Below, piece after piece: positions 24,401 through 35,450 of a stretch of DNA of 64,000 bases. Origin of the DNA: Costus lasius (taxonomy: Eukaryota > Streptophyta > Magnoliopsida > Zingiberales > Costaceae); the NCBI GenBank assembly GCA_027563935.2, contig CM050448.1, positions 63,353,843-63,417,842 of the forward strand. Reading direction: 5' to 3'. The translations under genes and the position numbers were made by a program. Within the stretch, counting starts at the first letter, position 1, and each line of letters starts with the position of its first letter. Below the pieces are notes generated by a model. The model searched no databases. It was given only the letters and a program-made list of their open reading frames with translations, and was not told where the DNA came from.

Positions 24401-25339
24401 CATGCTGTTAAAGCATGGTTAGGAAAATGTTTTCAGATGAAAGATTTAGGAGAAGCAGCCTATGTATTAGGTGTGAAGATCTACAGGGATAGATCTAAGA
24501 GGCTTCTCGGGCTGTGCCAGAGTACTTACATCGATAAAGTCCTGGAGAGATTCCATTTAGAGAATTCTAAAAGAGGGTATCTTCCAGTCAGACATGGTCT
24601 GAATCTTTCGAAGAGTCAGTGTCCACAAACACAGACTGAGAAAGATGAAATGGACAATACGCCTTATGCTTCGGCTATTGGGTCCATTATGTATGCGATG
24701 TTGTGCACTCGCCCAGACGTCGCTTACGGGTTAAGCGTGACCAGTCGATTCCAAAGTAATCCAGGTCAGGCACACTGGATTGCGGTCAAGAACATTTTAA
24801 AATATCTGCGGAGGACCAAAGATATGTTCTTGATATATGGTGGTCAGGAAGAACTCAGTATAGAAGGATATACTGACGCTTCGTTCCAGTCGGACCAGGA
24901 TGATTTTCGATCACAATCAGGCTATGTCTTTAGCTTGAATGGAGGAGCGGTGGTGTGAAAAAGTTTCAAACAGTCAACTGTTGCTGATTCCACAACAGAA
25001 GCCGAGTATGTTGCAGCCTCGGAAGCATCCAAGGAGGCAGTGTGGATTCGTAAGTTCGTGAGAGAACTTGGTGTCGTTCCTTCGAGTGCTGATCCTTTGG
25101 TTATCTTCTGTGATAACACTGGAGCAATCGCACAAGCAAAGGAACCACGGTCGCACCAGAAGTCCAAGCACATACAGAGACGGTTTCACTTGATCCAGGA
25201 GATCATTGATCGTGGCGAGATCAAAATCTGCAAGGTTCATACAGACGACAATCTGGCTGACCCGCTTACCAAGCCTCTGGCGTAGCAGAAGCATGAGAAG
25301 CACTGTAATAATATGGGTTTGAGATTTCTCAACCATTAG
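21455..25339 (+). pseudogene. COP2 copia gag-pol, full length with three stops
   Basis: The 1294-codon frame starts MSFNVRSLLEREKFAG and ends at TAG 25337-25339, in one frame throughout. Three in-frame stops break it: TAG 22370-22372, just after the protease motif DTACGVHIC; TGA 24956-24958, in RNase H (Trp in COP3); and TAG 25283-25285 (Gln in COP3). All three equal one C-to-T or G-to-A change from the intact COP3 codon. Knuckle, integrase HHCC and DDE residues, RT YVDD and RNase H motifs are all present. PVEQVIEQPE here is three residues longer than in COP3. Gag alone could still be made, with about 305 aa. Confidence 0.95.
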
Positions 25340-25344
25340 ATTAA

Positions 25345-25359
25345 GTGCAAGTGGGAGAT
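25345..25359 (+). promoter_or_regulatory. COP2 polypurine tract
   Basis: GCAAGTGGGAGAT directly before the 3' LTR. Confidence 0.75.
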
Positions 25360-27067
25360 TGTTAGGGTATGCCCTTAAGGCTAATGTTTGAGGCCTTGGG
25401 ATTCCATGAGTATCATGTATATAAACTCTTTTGTTTATAAAGGCAATGGTTGTTATTCAGGTTGTTACATTGTCTGCTGCAATATGTGTACTTCTGAATA
25501 ATGTCTCAAAGCTGTTCAGCTAGGCTGACATGCAGTTAAGTCCTTAGTCGAGATATCTTGGTAAACATGAGACAGCCTTGATATGATTGAGACTAATGTG
25601 TGTTCTAATCTTATAGGATGCTTCGAGCATGGAATAAGATGTAGACTCATAGGTACATTGGATGTACTGGACAGACCCTATTAGGATATTCAATTGCTTG
25701 TCACAATGTGAATAATCCTTATGCTACAAGTGGCACATGTCCTCTGACTTGAGATCACTTGTGTTTCTAAATGATGATTGTCATTGTTTTGAGGTAGTTC
25801 AATATCATTTGAAATATAATGGTTATAGACTATCTTGGATAATGATCATGAGTCAGGTTAGGACACTAGTGATAGATATAGGATTCCCATCTCCTTAATT
25901 GGAGTGAGATGTTCTGAAGGCCCCCCCCCCCCTGAATGAGATGATTGAGAATGTGTATGGCCATACCCAGGTGACTATGTTCATCTGATCTAATCATGCT
26001 CATCATATTGGAGTTACAGGCTTGACACGCTTGTCCAATAAGAACATCCAGTGGCAAAGGACACATGCATGCCTTGTGAAGTGGATTCACACTTGTGCTA
26101 TGTTTTGGGTGTAGTCTTGGAAGACTCTTTTCTTTATATCGGGAGACAGTGATGTGTTGCTAGATACCTCTCACTGATCGTGATAACGTAAGTTATCGTT
26201 ACCGACATTTAAAGGAAACCCTCAGGGTCGCACAATTTGATGATGTAGCTTACTTGAGTCAGATCGTGTGGACTGAATTGTTTTGGTTCAGTTTAAAGGA
26301 GTTTAAACTCTGATTGCAAGTGAGATCTGGCCTGATCATGTTTGATTGATTAGGGCTTGAGATCGGTAAGCTTCGATCGAGAGTAGTGATGCTAGATCGG
26401 TGAGATCAAAGGCATCAAGAGATGTACGGTTAGATCTCGAACCTTCATGGTTCAGATGAGATTTAGACCATGGCTTGGCTTGGTTCAATTTGATCTTTGA
26501 ACCGAAATCAATTAGACCGAATTCTATTTGAACCGGTTCACATATGTGTGAACGCATGGTTAAATCGAATTGGCGTTTTGGTTTGGTTCATAAGAGACAT
26601 GAACGCTTGTAGTGATGACTTACCATTTTTGGAAGTGGAGGTTTCGGAAATGGTTTCTCAACGCTTCACTTTGGATGAGAACGTTGGTCTCTCTCTCAAC
26701 TCAACGCCTCTTTCTCGGTGTGGAGAGTTTTTACGAGAACAAGGAGGAGTTCATCCACGCCAAGATCATCTTCTTTTTCCTTCATTCGATCAAGGACATC
26801 TTGGAGATCCTTGCTAGCACAAGGAGCAACAAGAAGCAAGTCAATTCTCATCTTGTGTGCGCATCTTGTGGAGGAGACCCTCTTCGATCTCTTCTTCCAA
26901 GGGACCATCCGAAAGATGGCTATGGTATGATCTACTCTTGATCTATTCAATCTATGATAGTTGATCATATGACATGCAAAAGATCATCAAACCCTTGCTA
27001 CCGCTTGCAAAGTTTTATTTGCGCCATGCTTAGGGTTTGCGCCCCCCTCTCGAAAGGGGTTTCTTCA
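25360..27067 (+). mobile_element. COP2 3' LTR
   Basis: TGTTAGGGTATGCCC...TTCA, 1708 bp, followed by TGACC (27068-27072), the right copy of the target duplication. The fifth base of the LTR has mutated from G to A. Confidence 0.95.
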
Positions 27068-27072
27068 TGACC

Positions 27073-27476
27073 CCGGGCCTTAATCATGATCGTTCATTGG
27101 TCGCCTCGATCAGACATCGCTACATGCCTTTCTGCAGTCGACCTATAGCCACCTCATGCTTGCGCATAGGTGCTATCTGGTCAACCCATCTAGGCTGTCA
27201 GATGGTCTGATCAGACTGTTGGGTCTAGACTAGACTGATGACTTCAACCCTAATAACCCGTCTAAGTTTTTCAAGTAGGTGCTTATAAATCTAAGTGGAT
27301 GCGCGCAATATGTTAAGTTTAGGTAAAAACAACTTCAACAAGCGCCAACATGAATCATGCGCCACCAAAAGTAAAAGCATACAAGCATGTAGTTTTCGGC
27401 ATGATCATTATTTTAGATCTACTTATCGCAAACATGGATCACACAAAGCAATCATATGATTCATACAGAAACCTTT
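27073..27476 (-). mobile_element. COP1 leader, LTR-proximal part
   Basis: Continuation of the COP1 leader after the COP2 insertion. It is the reverse complement of the kind of sequence at 19702-20110. No coding region is seen. Confidence 0.88.
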
Positions 27477-27488
27477 GCTCTGATACCA
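27477..27488 (-). promoter_or_regulatory. COP1 primer binding site
   Basis: Minus-strand TGGTATCAGAGC (initiator Met-tRNA type), two bases from the LTR. Confidence 0.95.
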
Positions 27489-27490
27489 AT

Positions 27491-29159
27491 TGAAAGGGGG
27501 TGAAACCCTAAGGCATGCGCATATAAACATTTGCATGGGCGGAATCTAGGGTTTCCTAGGATCGCATGCATGAATATATGATCAACTTGCAGATTGTATA
27601 GATCAAAACAAAATCATACCATAGCCATGAGTGGATGGCGATTTGGAAGCAGAGAACCAAGTGGCTCTCCTCCAAAGCGTGCGCACAAAAGATGATTGAT
27701 CGCCTACTCCTTGTCGATCCTTGTGCTAGCAAAGCTCTCCAAGTGTGCTAATCGCGTGAAGATTGAGAGATGTCTTGGTGCTCGTCGAACTCCCTCTCGT
27801 TTGCGTGAAAAATCACCACTCCGAAAGAGGAGCGTCAAGAGGAGAAGATGGGCGAGAGTGAGGCGTTATTCTCGAACGTGGAGGTGTTACTCTCGAATTG
27901 GAAAACCAATTTCCAAATATAGTAAGCCCTCATACGTTCATGCGTTCACCCCAATATGAACGATCGCAACTCATTCTCCCTTTGAACCATGCGCTCACTC
28001 TAAGTGAACCGGTTCAATTGAATTTAGTACAAAGACCAAATCAAACCAAGACTTGATCTAGATCATATAAAACCAAAAAGGCTCAAGATCTAACCATTCA
28101 TCTCTTGATGCTCTTGATCTCATCGATCTAGCATCAGTTCTCTCGATCGAAGCTTACTGATCTCAAGCCCTAATCAATCAAACATGATCAGACCAGATCT
28201 CACTTACAATCAGAGTTTAAATCCCTTTAAACTGAACCAAAACAATTCAGTCCACACGATCTGACATAAGTAAGCCATATCATCAAATTGTGCGACCCTA
28301 AGGGTTTCCTTTAAATGTCGGTAACGATAACTTACATTATCACGAACAGAGAGGGGTATCTAGCAACACATCACTGTCTCCCGATATAAAGGAAAGAGTC
28401 TTCCAAGACTGCACCCAAACCATAGCACAAGTGTGAATTCAATTCACTAGGCATACTTGTTTCCTTTGCCACTGGATGTTCTTATTGGATAAGCATGTCA
28501 AGCCTGTAACTCCAATATGATGAGAGTGGTTAGATCAGATGAACATAGTCATCTGGGTATGGCCATACACTTTCTCAACCATCTCATCCAGGGGGCCCCT
28601 ATATAACATCACACTCCAAACTAGGAGAAGGCAATCCTATATCTATCACTAGCGCCCTAACATGACTCATGCTCATTATCCAAGATAATCTATAACCATT
28701 ATGTTTCAAATGATATTGAACTACCTCAAAACAATGCCAATCATCATTTAGAAACACAAGTGATCTCAAGTTAGAGGAAATATGCCACTTGCTTGCATAT
28801 AAGGATTATTCACATTGTGACAAGCAATTGAACATCCTAAGTAGGGTCTGTCCAGTACATCCAATGTACCCATGAGTCTACATCTTATTTCATGCTCGAA
28901 GCATCCTATAAGATTAGAACACATATTAGTCTCAATCATATCAAGGCTGTCTCATGTTCACCAAGATATCTCGACTAAGGACAATACTGCATGTCAGCCA
29001 AGCTGAACAGCATTGAGACATTATTCAGAAGTATACATATGGCAGCAGATAATGCAACAACCTGAATAACAACCATTGCCTTTATAAACATTGAGTTTAT
29101 TCATGATACTGATATAATCCCAAGGCCTCAAATATTAGCCTTAAGGGCATACCCCAACA
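27491..29159 (-). mobile_element. COP1 5' LTR
   Basis: 1669 bp, with the same ends as 11005-12673. It is followed by ATTAG (29160-29164), which matches 11000-11004, so COP1 plus its nested COP2 is one insertion in the ATH1 gag. Confidence 0.95.
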
Positions 29160-29995
29160 ATTAGAACATTGGGTTTTAATTCAAACTTTCTATAATGGTT
29201 TGCTTTACAACACTCGCTTAACTGTTGATGCTGCTATAGGAGGAGCACTGATGAAGAAGACAGTTGAAGATGCCTACGCGTTGATTGAAGAGATGGCGCT
29301 AAATCACAACCAATGGACTGTTGAGAGAGGAGTGTTGTATCGTCCTCCTCATACTAAGAATGATGGTGATGGTTGGCGGTCTCTGGCAGAAAAGGAAGAT
29401 TCTATGTGTAACCGTTTTGATTCTTTTCAGATGCAAACTGCTGCAGCTTCTTCTGTTACTTGTGATGTATGTGGGAACCATGGACACTATGCTGAAGAGT
29501 GTAAGGTTATTGTTGATTAGGGTAGTGAGCAAGTTAATGCAGTAGGGGGTTACAATCATGGTAGACATAATGACCCTTACTCTAATACCTATAACCCTGG
29601 TTGGAGGAACCATCCTAACTTGTCTTGGAAGAGTAAAAATCGTGTTAGTGGATAGAATGAAAATAGAGGGTATTAGCAGAGACAACCAAATCAGAGTCAA
29701 CCCCAAAAATCTAGTCTAGAGGATATGTTTGAAAAATTCATGGGTGCTCAGATGAGATAAAATGAAGAGGCTATAGAGAGTCTTAAGTAAATTAACTCTA
29801 GGTTAGATGGTGTTGTTGCTCACAATAAGATTTTAGAAACACAAATAGCACAATAGGCTAGCACAGCTTATAGACCCCCAGGGAAATTACCTATCAAACC
29901 TGAACCTAACCCTAGGGAACATCGTAATGTCATCACAACTAGGAGTGGAAAACAGTAAGAGGACCCAGGGGATCACTAGATGCTGATGAAGGAGA
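29160..29995 (+). pseudogene. ATH1 gag, 3' part
   Basis: Continues the gag reading: HWVLIQTFYNGLLYNT, DAAIGGALMKKTVEDAY, then the CCHC knuckle CDVCGNHGHYAEEC and a Q/N-rich tail ending in RPPGKLPIKPEPNPREHRN. One frame holds seven stops (29518, 29653, 29674, 29758, 29788, 29854, 29956), each TAG or TAA, at places where Athila gags usually have Gln. No frameshift occurs until after 29958. The pattern is that of C-to-T decay rather than random damage. Confidence 0.88.
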
Positions 29996-30026
29996 GCCTA
30001 ACATAGGACCTAGTAGTGAACCAGTT

Positions 30027-30830
30027 TTGGAATCACAACCTACACATGTGCAGTCCCATCCTAGCTCACCACCATCTAAGGAGGATGAGCCTTCACAGAA
30101 TGGTGATTTGCTTTGTGAAGTTGATATTCCTAGACCTAGACCTAGTTCACCATCACCATATAGGCCACCTATACCTTTTCCCCAAAGGATTGTGGAAGCC
30201 AAATTAGATAGGCAGTCTGGGGAATTTTTAAATGTTTTAAAAAAGTTGTATATTAACATTCCATTTACTGATGCCTTATCTCAAATGCTTTCATATGCAA
30301 AATTTTTGAAAGAGATTTTATCCAATAAAAGAAAAATAGAGAACTATGGTACTATGGCACTAACAGAGGAATATAGTGCTATTATTCAAAACTAGTTGCC
30401 ACCGAAATTAAATGATCCAGATAGTTTCTCTATCCCCTGTTTAATTGGAAGTGTGGCTTTTGCCCGAGCCTTATGTGATTTGGGAGCTAGTGTGAGTCTA
30501 ATGCCTTTATCTGTGTGCAGGAAACTAGATATGAGAGCTCCTAAACCAACTTCAATATCTTTGCAGCTCACCGATCACTCAGTGAAGTATCCTATAGGTA
30601 TTCTTGAGGATGTTCAAATCTAAGTTGGTAAGTATTTTGTACCTACTGATTTTATGGTTCTTGAGATGGAAGAAGATGCGAAAATTCCTATTATTCATGG
30701 TAGACCATTCTTAGCCAGTGCAGGAGCTATTATTGTTGTAAAGAACAGTAAACTCACTCTGAATATTACTGATAATAAAATTGAGTTTGATTTGAATGAT
30801 TCATTGAAAAAACCTTCATATACTAGTTCA
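30027..30830 (+). pseudogene. ATH1 protease region
   Basis: A Pro-rich linker (PYRPPIPFPQRIVEAKLDRQ) leads into the retropepsin: ALCDLGASVSLMPLSVCRKL has the DLGA active-site form usual for Athila, and [13 protein letters not shown] is the conserved end of the fold. Stops at 30393 (TAG) and 30621 (TAA) break the frame. The enzyme would cut Gag-Pol into its parts. Confidence 0.85.
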
Positions 30831-31993
30831 TGTTGTAGTGTTCATGCTGTTGATGATGTGGTTTATGATCTTGGTTTTTTATTTGATGATCCTTCTGATT
30901 TTGATTCTGATTCTTCTGATGATTCATGTGCTAAAATTGATGGTTCTGATTCTTGTGAAGATACTCATGATGTTTTGGACTGCACTATATTTGATGATGA
31001 AAAAAAAATTCCAAAAGTTGAACTCAAAGCTTTACCTGATAATCTTCGCTATGAATTTCTTGGTCCTAACTCTACTTACCCTGTTATTGTTGATGCTCAA
31101 TTAGATGAAAGGGAGACTGATTTGCTCTCGAATGAGTTGAGGGTTCATATAAAGGTAATTGGGTATACCATTGATGACTTAAAAGGAATTAATCCTTCTT
31201 TTTGTATGCACAGGATTCATATGGAGGATGAGCACAAGCCACATGTGGATTTCCAAAGGAGACTCAACCCATCTATGAAGGAAGTTGTAAAGAAGGAAGT
31301 TTTGAAATTGCTTGATGCAGGTATTATCTATCCTATCTCTGATAGTAAATGGGTAAGTCCTGTACATTGTGTTCCTAAAAAGTGGGGTGTCACAGTTATG
31401 AAAAACAAAGATAATAAGTTGATTCCTGTTAGAACAGTTACTAGTTGGTGCATGTGCATAGACTATAGGAAATTAAATGCAGCCACTAGGAAAGACCACT
31501 TCCCCTTCACTTTTATTGATCAGATGGTTGAGAGACTTGCTAAGCATTCTTATTTCTGTTTCCTTGATGGATATTCTAGATTTTTTCAAATTCCCATTCA
31601 TCCTGATGATCAAGACAAGACCACCTTTACTTGCCCATATGGTACATTTGCATATAGGAGGATGCCTTTTGGATTATGTAATGCACCTACTACTTTTCAG
31701 AGGTGTATGATGGCAATATTTTCTGAATTTATTGAATATTTTATGGATGTTTTTATGGATGATTTTTCTGTTTATGGTTTTTCCTTTGGCTAATTTATCT
31801 CGAGTTTTGTAGAGGTACGAAGAAACTAATCTTGTCCTTAACTGGGAGAAGTGTCATTTTATGGTTTGACAAGCAATAGTTTTGGGTCACCTTATTTCAA
31901 AGAGAGGGATAGAAGTCGACAAAGCAAAAGTTGAAGTGATTGAGAAGCTAGCACCACCCACCACGGTTAAAGAGATTAGAAGCTTCTTGGGAC
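30831..31993 (+). pseudogene. ATH1 reverse transcriptase
   Basis: After an acidic Asp/Ser-rich spacer (about 30850-31010) comes a gypsy [71 protein letters not shown] and the catalytic box FMDDF. TAA at 31791 ends the open frame of 379 aa (30654-31793). Downstream RT residues (NLVLNWEKCHFMV, RSFLGHAGFYR) can be read only after a frame change and through stops. Catalytic aspartates are present, but the protein is not made whole. Confidence 0.9.
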
Positions 31994-32590
31994 ATGCAGG
32001 ATTTTACCGGTGTGTTATTAGGGGATTTTTCTAAACTTGCTAAACCACTCACTGATTTACTTTGTAAATATGCTAAATTCTGCTTTGATGAGAATTGTTT
32101 GTTTGCTTTTCAGGAACTGAAGAAAACCTTAATATCATCACCTATCATGCAGCCACGTAATTGGGAATTGCCTTTTGAGCTTATGTGTGATGCCAGTGAT
32201 TTTGCTGTAGGAGCAGTTCTAGGGCAAAGAAAGGAAAAGAACCCTTATGTTATCTACTATGCTAGTAAAACATTAGATGAGACATAGAGGAATTACACCA
32301 CAACTGAGAAGGAACTTTTAGCTATTATTTTTGCCTTTGATAAATTTAGATCTTATTTGATAAATTCAAAAGTTGTGGTGTACACTGATCATGCAGCGGT
32401 TAAGTATTTGATGCAGAAGAAAGACGTTAAACCACGTCTACTTAGATGGATTTTGCTTCTACAAGAGTTTGACTTGGAAATCAAAGACAAGAAAGGAACA
32501 AAAAATTTTGTTGCAGATCATCTTTCAAGGATAATTGTAGAAGATAATAAAGGTGATATAATCAATGATACCTTTCTTGAGGAATAGCTT
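31994..32590 (+). pseudogene. ATH1 RNase H
   Basis: FELMCDASDFAVGAVLGQ has the first catalytic Asp, followed by [41 protein letters not shown] and [10 protein letters not shown]. Two TAG stops (32285, 32585) interrupt a single frame, both likely Gln codons originally. This frame continues into the integrase. Confidence 0.88.
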
Positions 32591-33311
32591 TTGAGGATTG
32601 ATCAGATTAAGGCTCCTTGGTATGCAGACATAGTAAACTATCATGTTGCTAATGTTTTTCCTGTTGATTTGAGCTATCAGGGCAAGAAAAGATTTTTTGC
32701 TGAGGTCAAGCATTATTTTTGGGATGAGCCTTATGTTTTTAGAAGATGTGCAGATAGCATATTTAGGACATGTATCCCCGAAGAAGAAATCAAGGATATA
32801 ATATTACAGTGTCATGGATCATCATATGGAGGGCATGCTAGTACTGAGAAGATTGTTTTTAAGGTGTTACAATCTAGATTTTATTGGCCCTCTTTATTTA
32901 AAGATGCAAGAAATTTTATACTGTCTTGTGATAGTTGTTTGAGGATGGGGAACATCAACAAAAGGAATGAGATGCCTTTGTCCACAATACTTAAAGTTGA
33001 AATATTTGATGTTTGGGGGAGTGATTTTATGGGACCGTTTCCATCGTCTGGAGGTAACAAGTATATACTCGTGGCGGTAGACTATGTTTCCAACTGGGTG
33101 GAAGCCATTGCTTCTCCTACTAATGATTCTAGGGTTGTGGTTAAATTGTTTAAAAAGATTATCTTTCCATGCTTTGGGATACCAAGAGTAGTAATTAGTG
33201 ATGGAGGCTCTCACTTTATTGAACATAGATTTTCAGTTTTGCTTCGAAAGTATGGGGTAAATCATAGAGTTGCAACACCTTACCATCCCAAAACAAGTGG
33301 ACAAGTGGAGA
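32591..33311 (+). pseudogene. ATH1 integrase, N-terminal and core
   Basis: Zinc-binding HHCC region ([11 protein letters not shown] ... CDSCLRM), then the core with the first Asp in [10 protein letters not shown] and the second in [10 protein letters not shown], ending [10 protein letters not shown]. The third catalytic residue is the Glu of QVE, right where SOLO1 enters. The frame is open for 241 aa and then runs into the LTR. GGAGA at 33307-33311 and 36520-36524 is the duplicated target. Confidence 0.9.
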
Positions 33312-34149
33312 TGTAAGATCCAAGGATCTTAAGTCCTGGTAAGCATTATTTTTGAATTAAATAAAATTATTTGGAATTAAATAAATCATTAGCTGTGATA
33401 TTTTATTATGATTTAAATAAAATTATTGGATGCTAATTAACTGGCTTATTGATTGTTAATTTGTAATTATTTGATTTGTGATTTATATTGGTTGTTAATT
33501 TATGGTAAATTAATTAGAGATTAATGGTTGATTATTGGTTATTAATTTAGGATAAATTAATTTAAATCCTTATTGGATATTAATTAAATCCTTATTGGAT
33601 TTCGGTTAAGTGATTGGTTATTTGTAAGTTAATTAAATTAATTAGTTAACTAGCTTATTGGATGTTAGATTAACTCTTATTGGACTTTCACTTAAACTAT
33701 GGGATTATTGGGTTTTTAAAATTTGAATTAATGGGTTAATGGGTTAAACCCTTTTTGAATTAATTGGTTAGAGGGTTAAAACCTTAAAAACCGAAATTTA
33801 AGTAGGTAATTTCGGTTAGGGTAGAGAGTTGGCGACTTTTGGGCTTGAAGAAAAACTTGGGCGACGGCTAGGAAGGAGGGGGCGATTTCTTTGAAGGCTT
33901 GGACGATTTTCCTCTTCCTCTTCCTTTTCCTTGGCCGGCATCTTTGATTTGGGTGGCGTTCTTTTCCCTTGGTGGTGGCAAGACTCTAGACGAATTTTTG
34001 GAAGGGTTTTCTTATTAGTATTCACGGTTCAAGGTGAGTGGAATGTCTTGTTTGACCTATGAACTTAGTTGTGTTAATTGATATATTGAATGGATTGGAA
34101 ATTTTGGAAATTTTACCATGTTAAAACCGTAATTAAGAAGTGTATGTAA

Positions 34150-34440
34150 GGTATGAAAACCGAATTTAGGGCATTGTTATTCATGAGAACCGAATTGTAT
34201 TTCTCCATGAAAACCTAATTTTCCATGTAAACCGAATTGATCTTGATGATTGGTATGAAAACCGAATTTAGATATTAATTATGAAAACCGAATTGATCTT
34301 GATAATTGGTATGAAAACCGAATTTTGATGTTAATTATGAAAACCGAAATAATCTTGATAATTGTTATGAAAACTGAAATTTGATTTAATTATGAAAACC
34401 GAAATCTTGATGATTATTTAACCGAAAATTTGTATGAAAT
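34150..34440. repeat. Degenerate repeats of ATGAAAACCGAATT
   Basis: About nine copies of ATGAAAACCGAA(A/T)T, often followed by TGATCTTGATAATTGGT, lie in SOLO1. SOLO2 has only traces (near 59890-59930). Confidence 0.75.
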
Positions 34441-35175
34441 TTAAGGTGTTTTTATAGGGAATTTTGGTAGCATTAAATCATTGAATTTTGAGTATGAAAT
34501 CCTTGTTATCTAGATATATTTTTTTAGTATGAATTTTGAGTATTAAATCAGTGATTTTATCCCGTTAGTAAGAATACATGTTTTACATTTTATGTTGATT
34601 TTATGGATACTTGTTAACTGCATTATTGAGAAATTGTTTGAGAAATTTGGATGATAACCTAGTAAGGTTTGACTGAACTAATCAGCATGAAACCTAAGGA
34701 CCACACTACATTATATGATTGTTAATATTATGTAATTATGTGATTTTTGAATATTAGGTGTTTATGTGATTTTTGGAATATTATGTTGTTGTGTAAATTG
34801 TGAACATCATGTGGTTATGAGATTTTTGAAAATTATGTGATTATGAGAATTTTGAATATTATGTGTTATGTGTTGGTTAGGACTAAGGCTAGGTGTAACT
34901 ATGAGCTCAAGGGGATAGTCCTTATGTGTTATGTTAAGGGTTTGAATTTCAGCCCTGTATTGTGATATGTGAGGAGGTTGATGTTCAGCCTGCCTATTAT
35001 GATTATTGTGATGGGGGTTGATGTTCAGCCTGCCCGATATGATTTGTTGTGATGACTATCCTAGAGTCTAGTTGACACTTAGGAGTCCACCTTTATGAAA
35101 TATGTTCACCTATGTGAAATATGAAATAAGATATGTCTGTTGTCCAGTAGGAACCTTTTGGGAGAACGGGTTTTT

Positions 35176-35450
35176 GACGCAAAGTGCCATGTCTTGGTCG
35201 GACAGGGGCCACCTCTTGATGTCATAACTCTTTTATGTGATGGGGTAATATAAGACGCAAAGTGCCATGTCTTGATCAGACAGGGGCCACCTCTTGATGT
35301 CATTACTCTTTATGTGACAGGGTGATATAAGACGCAAAGTGCCATGTCTTGATCAGACAGGGGCCACCTCTTGATGTCATCACTCTGATGTGTATGGGGT
35401 GAGGGAGCAAAGTGCCACGTCGTGACCTGGCGGGGGCCACCTCTTGATTC
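35176..35450. repeat. Tandem repeat of about 77 bp, four units
   Basis: Units start at 35176, 35254, 35331 and about 35403, each with GCAAAGTGCCATGTC and GGGGCCACCTCTTGAT. SOLO2 has about two such units (59020-59175), so unit number changes between LTR copies. Confidence 0.85.

Noticed and set aside
29500..29960. Stops read as Gln, suggesting a variant genetic code
   Set aside because: The same window has intact frames using TAG as a true stop (COP3 at 55796) and CAG for Gln. C-to-T decay explains the pattern.
31179..31367. Antisense ORF in the ATH1 RT region
   Set aside because: Shadow of the RT frame, without any family match.
33816..34025. Small charged ORF (minus) in SOLO1
   Set aside because: It lies in an LTR, has no domain, and is not kept in SOLO2.
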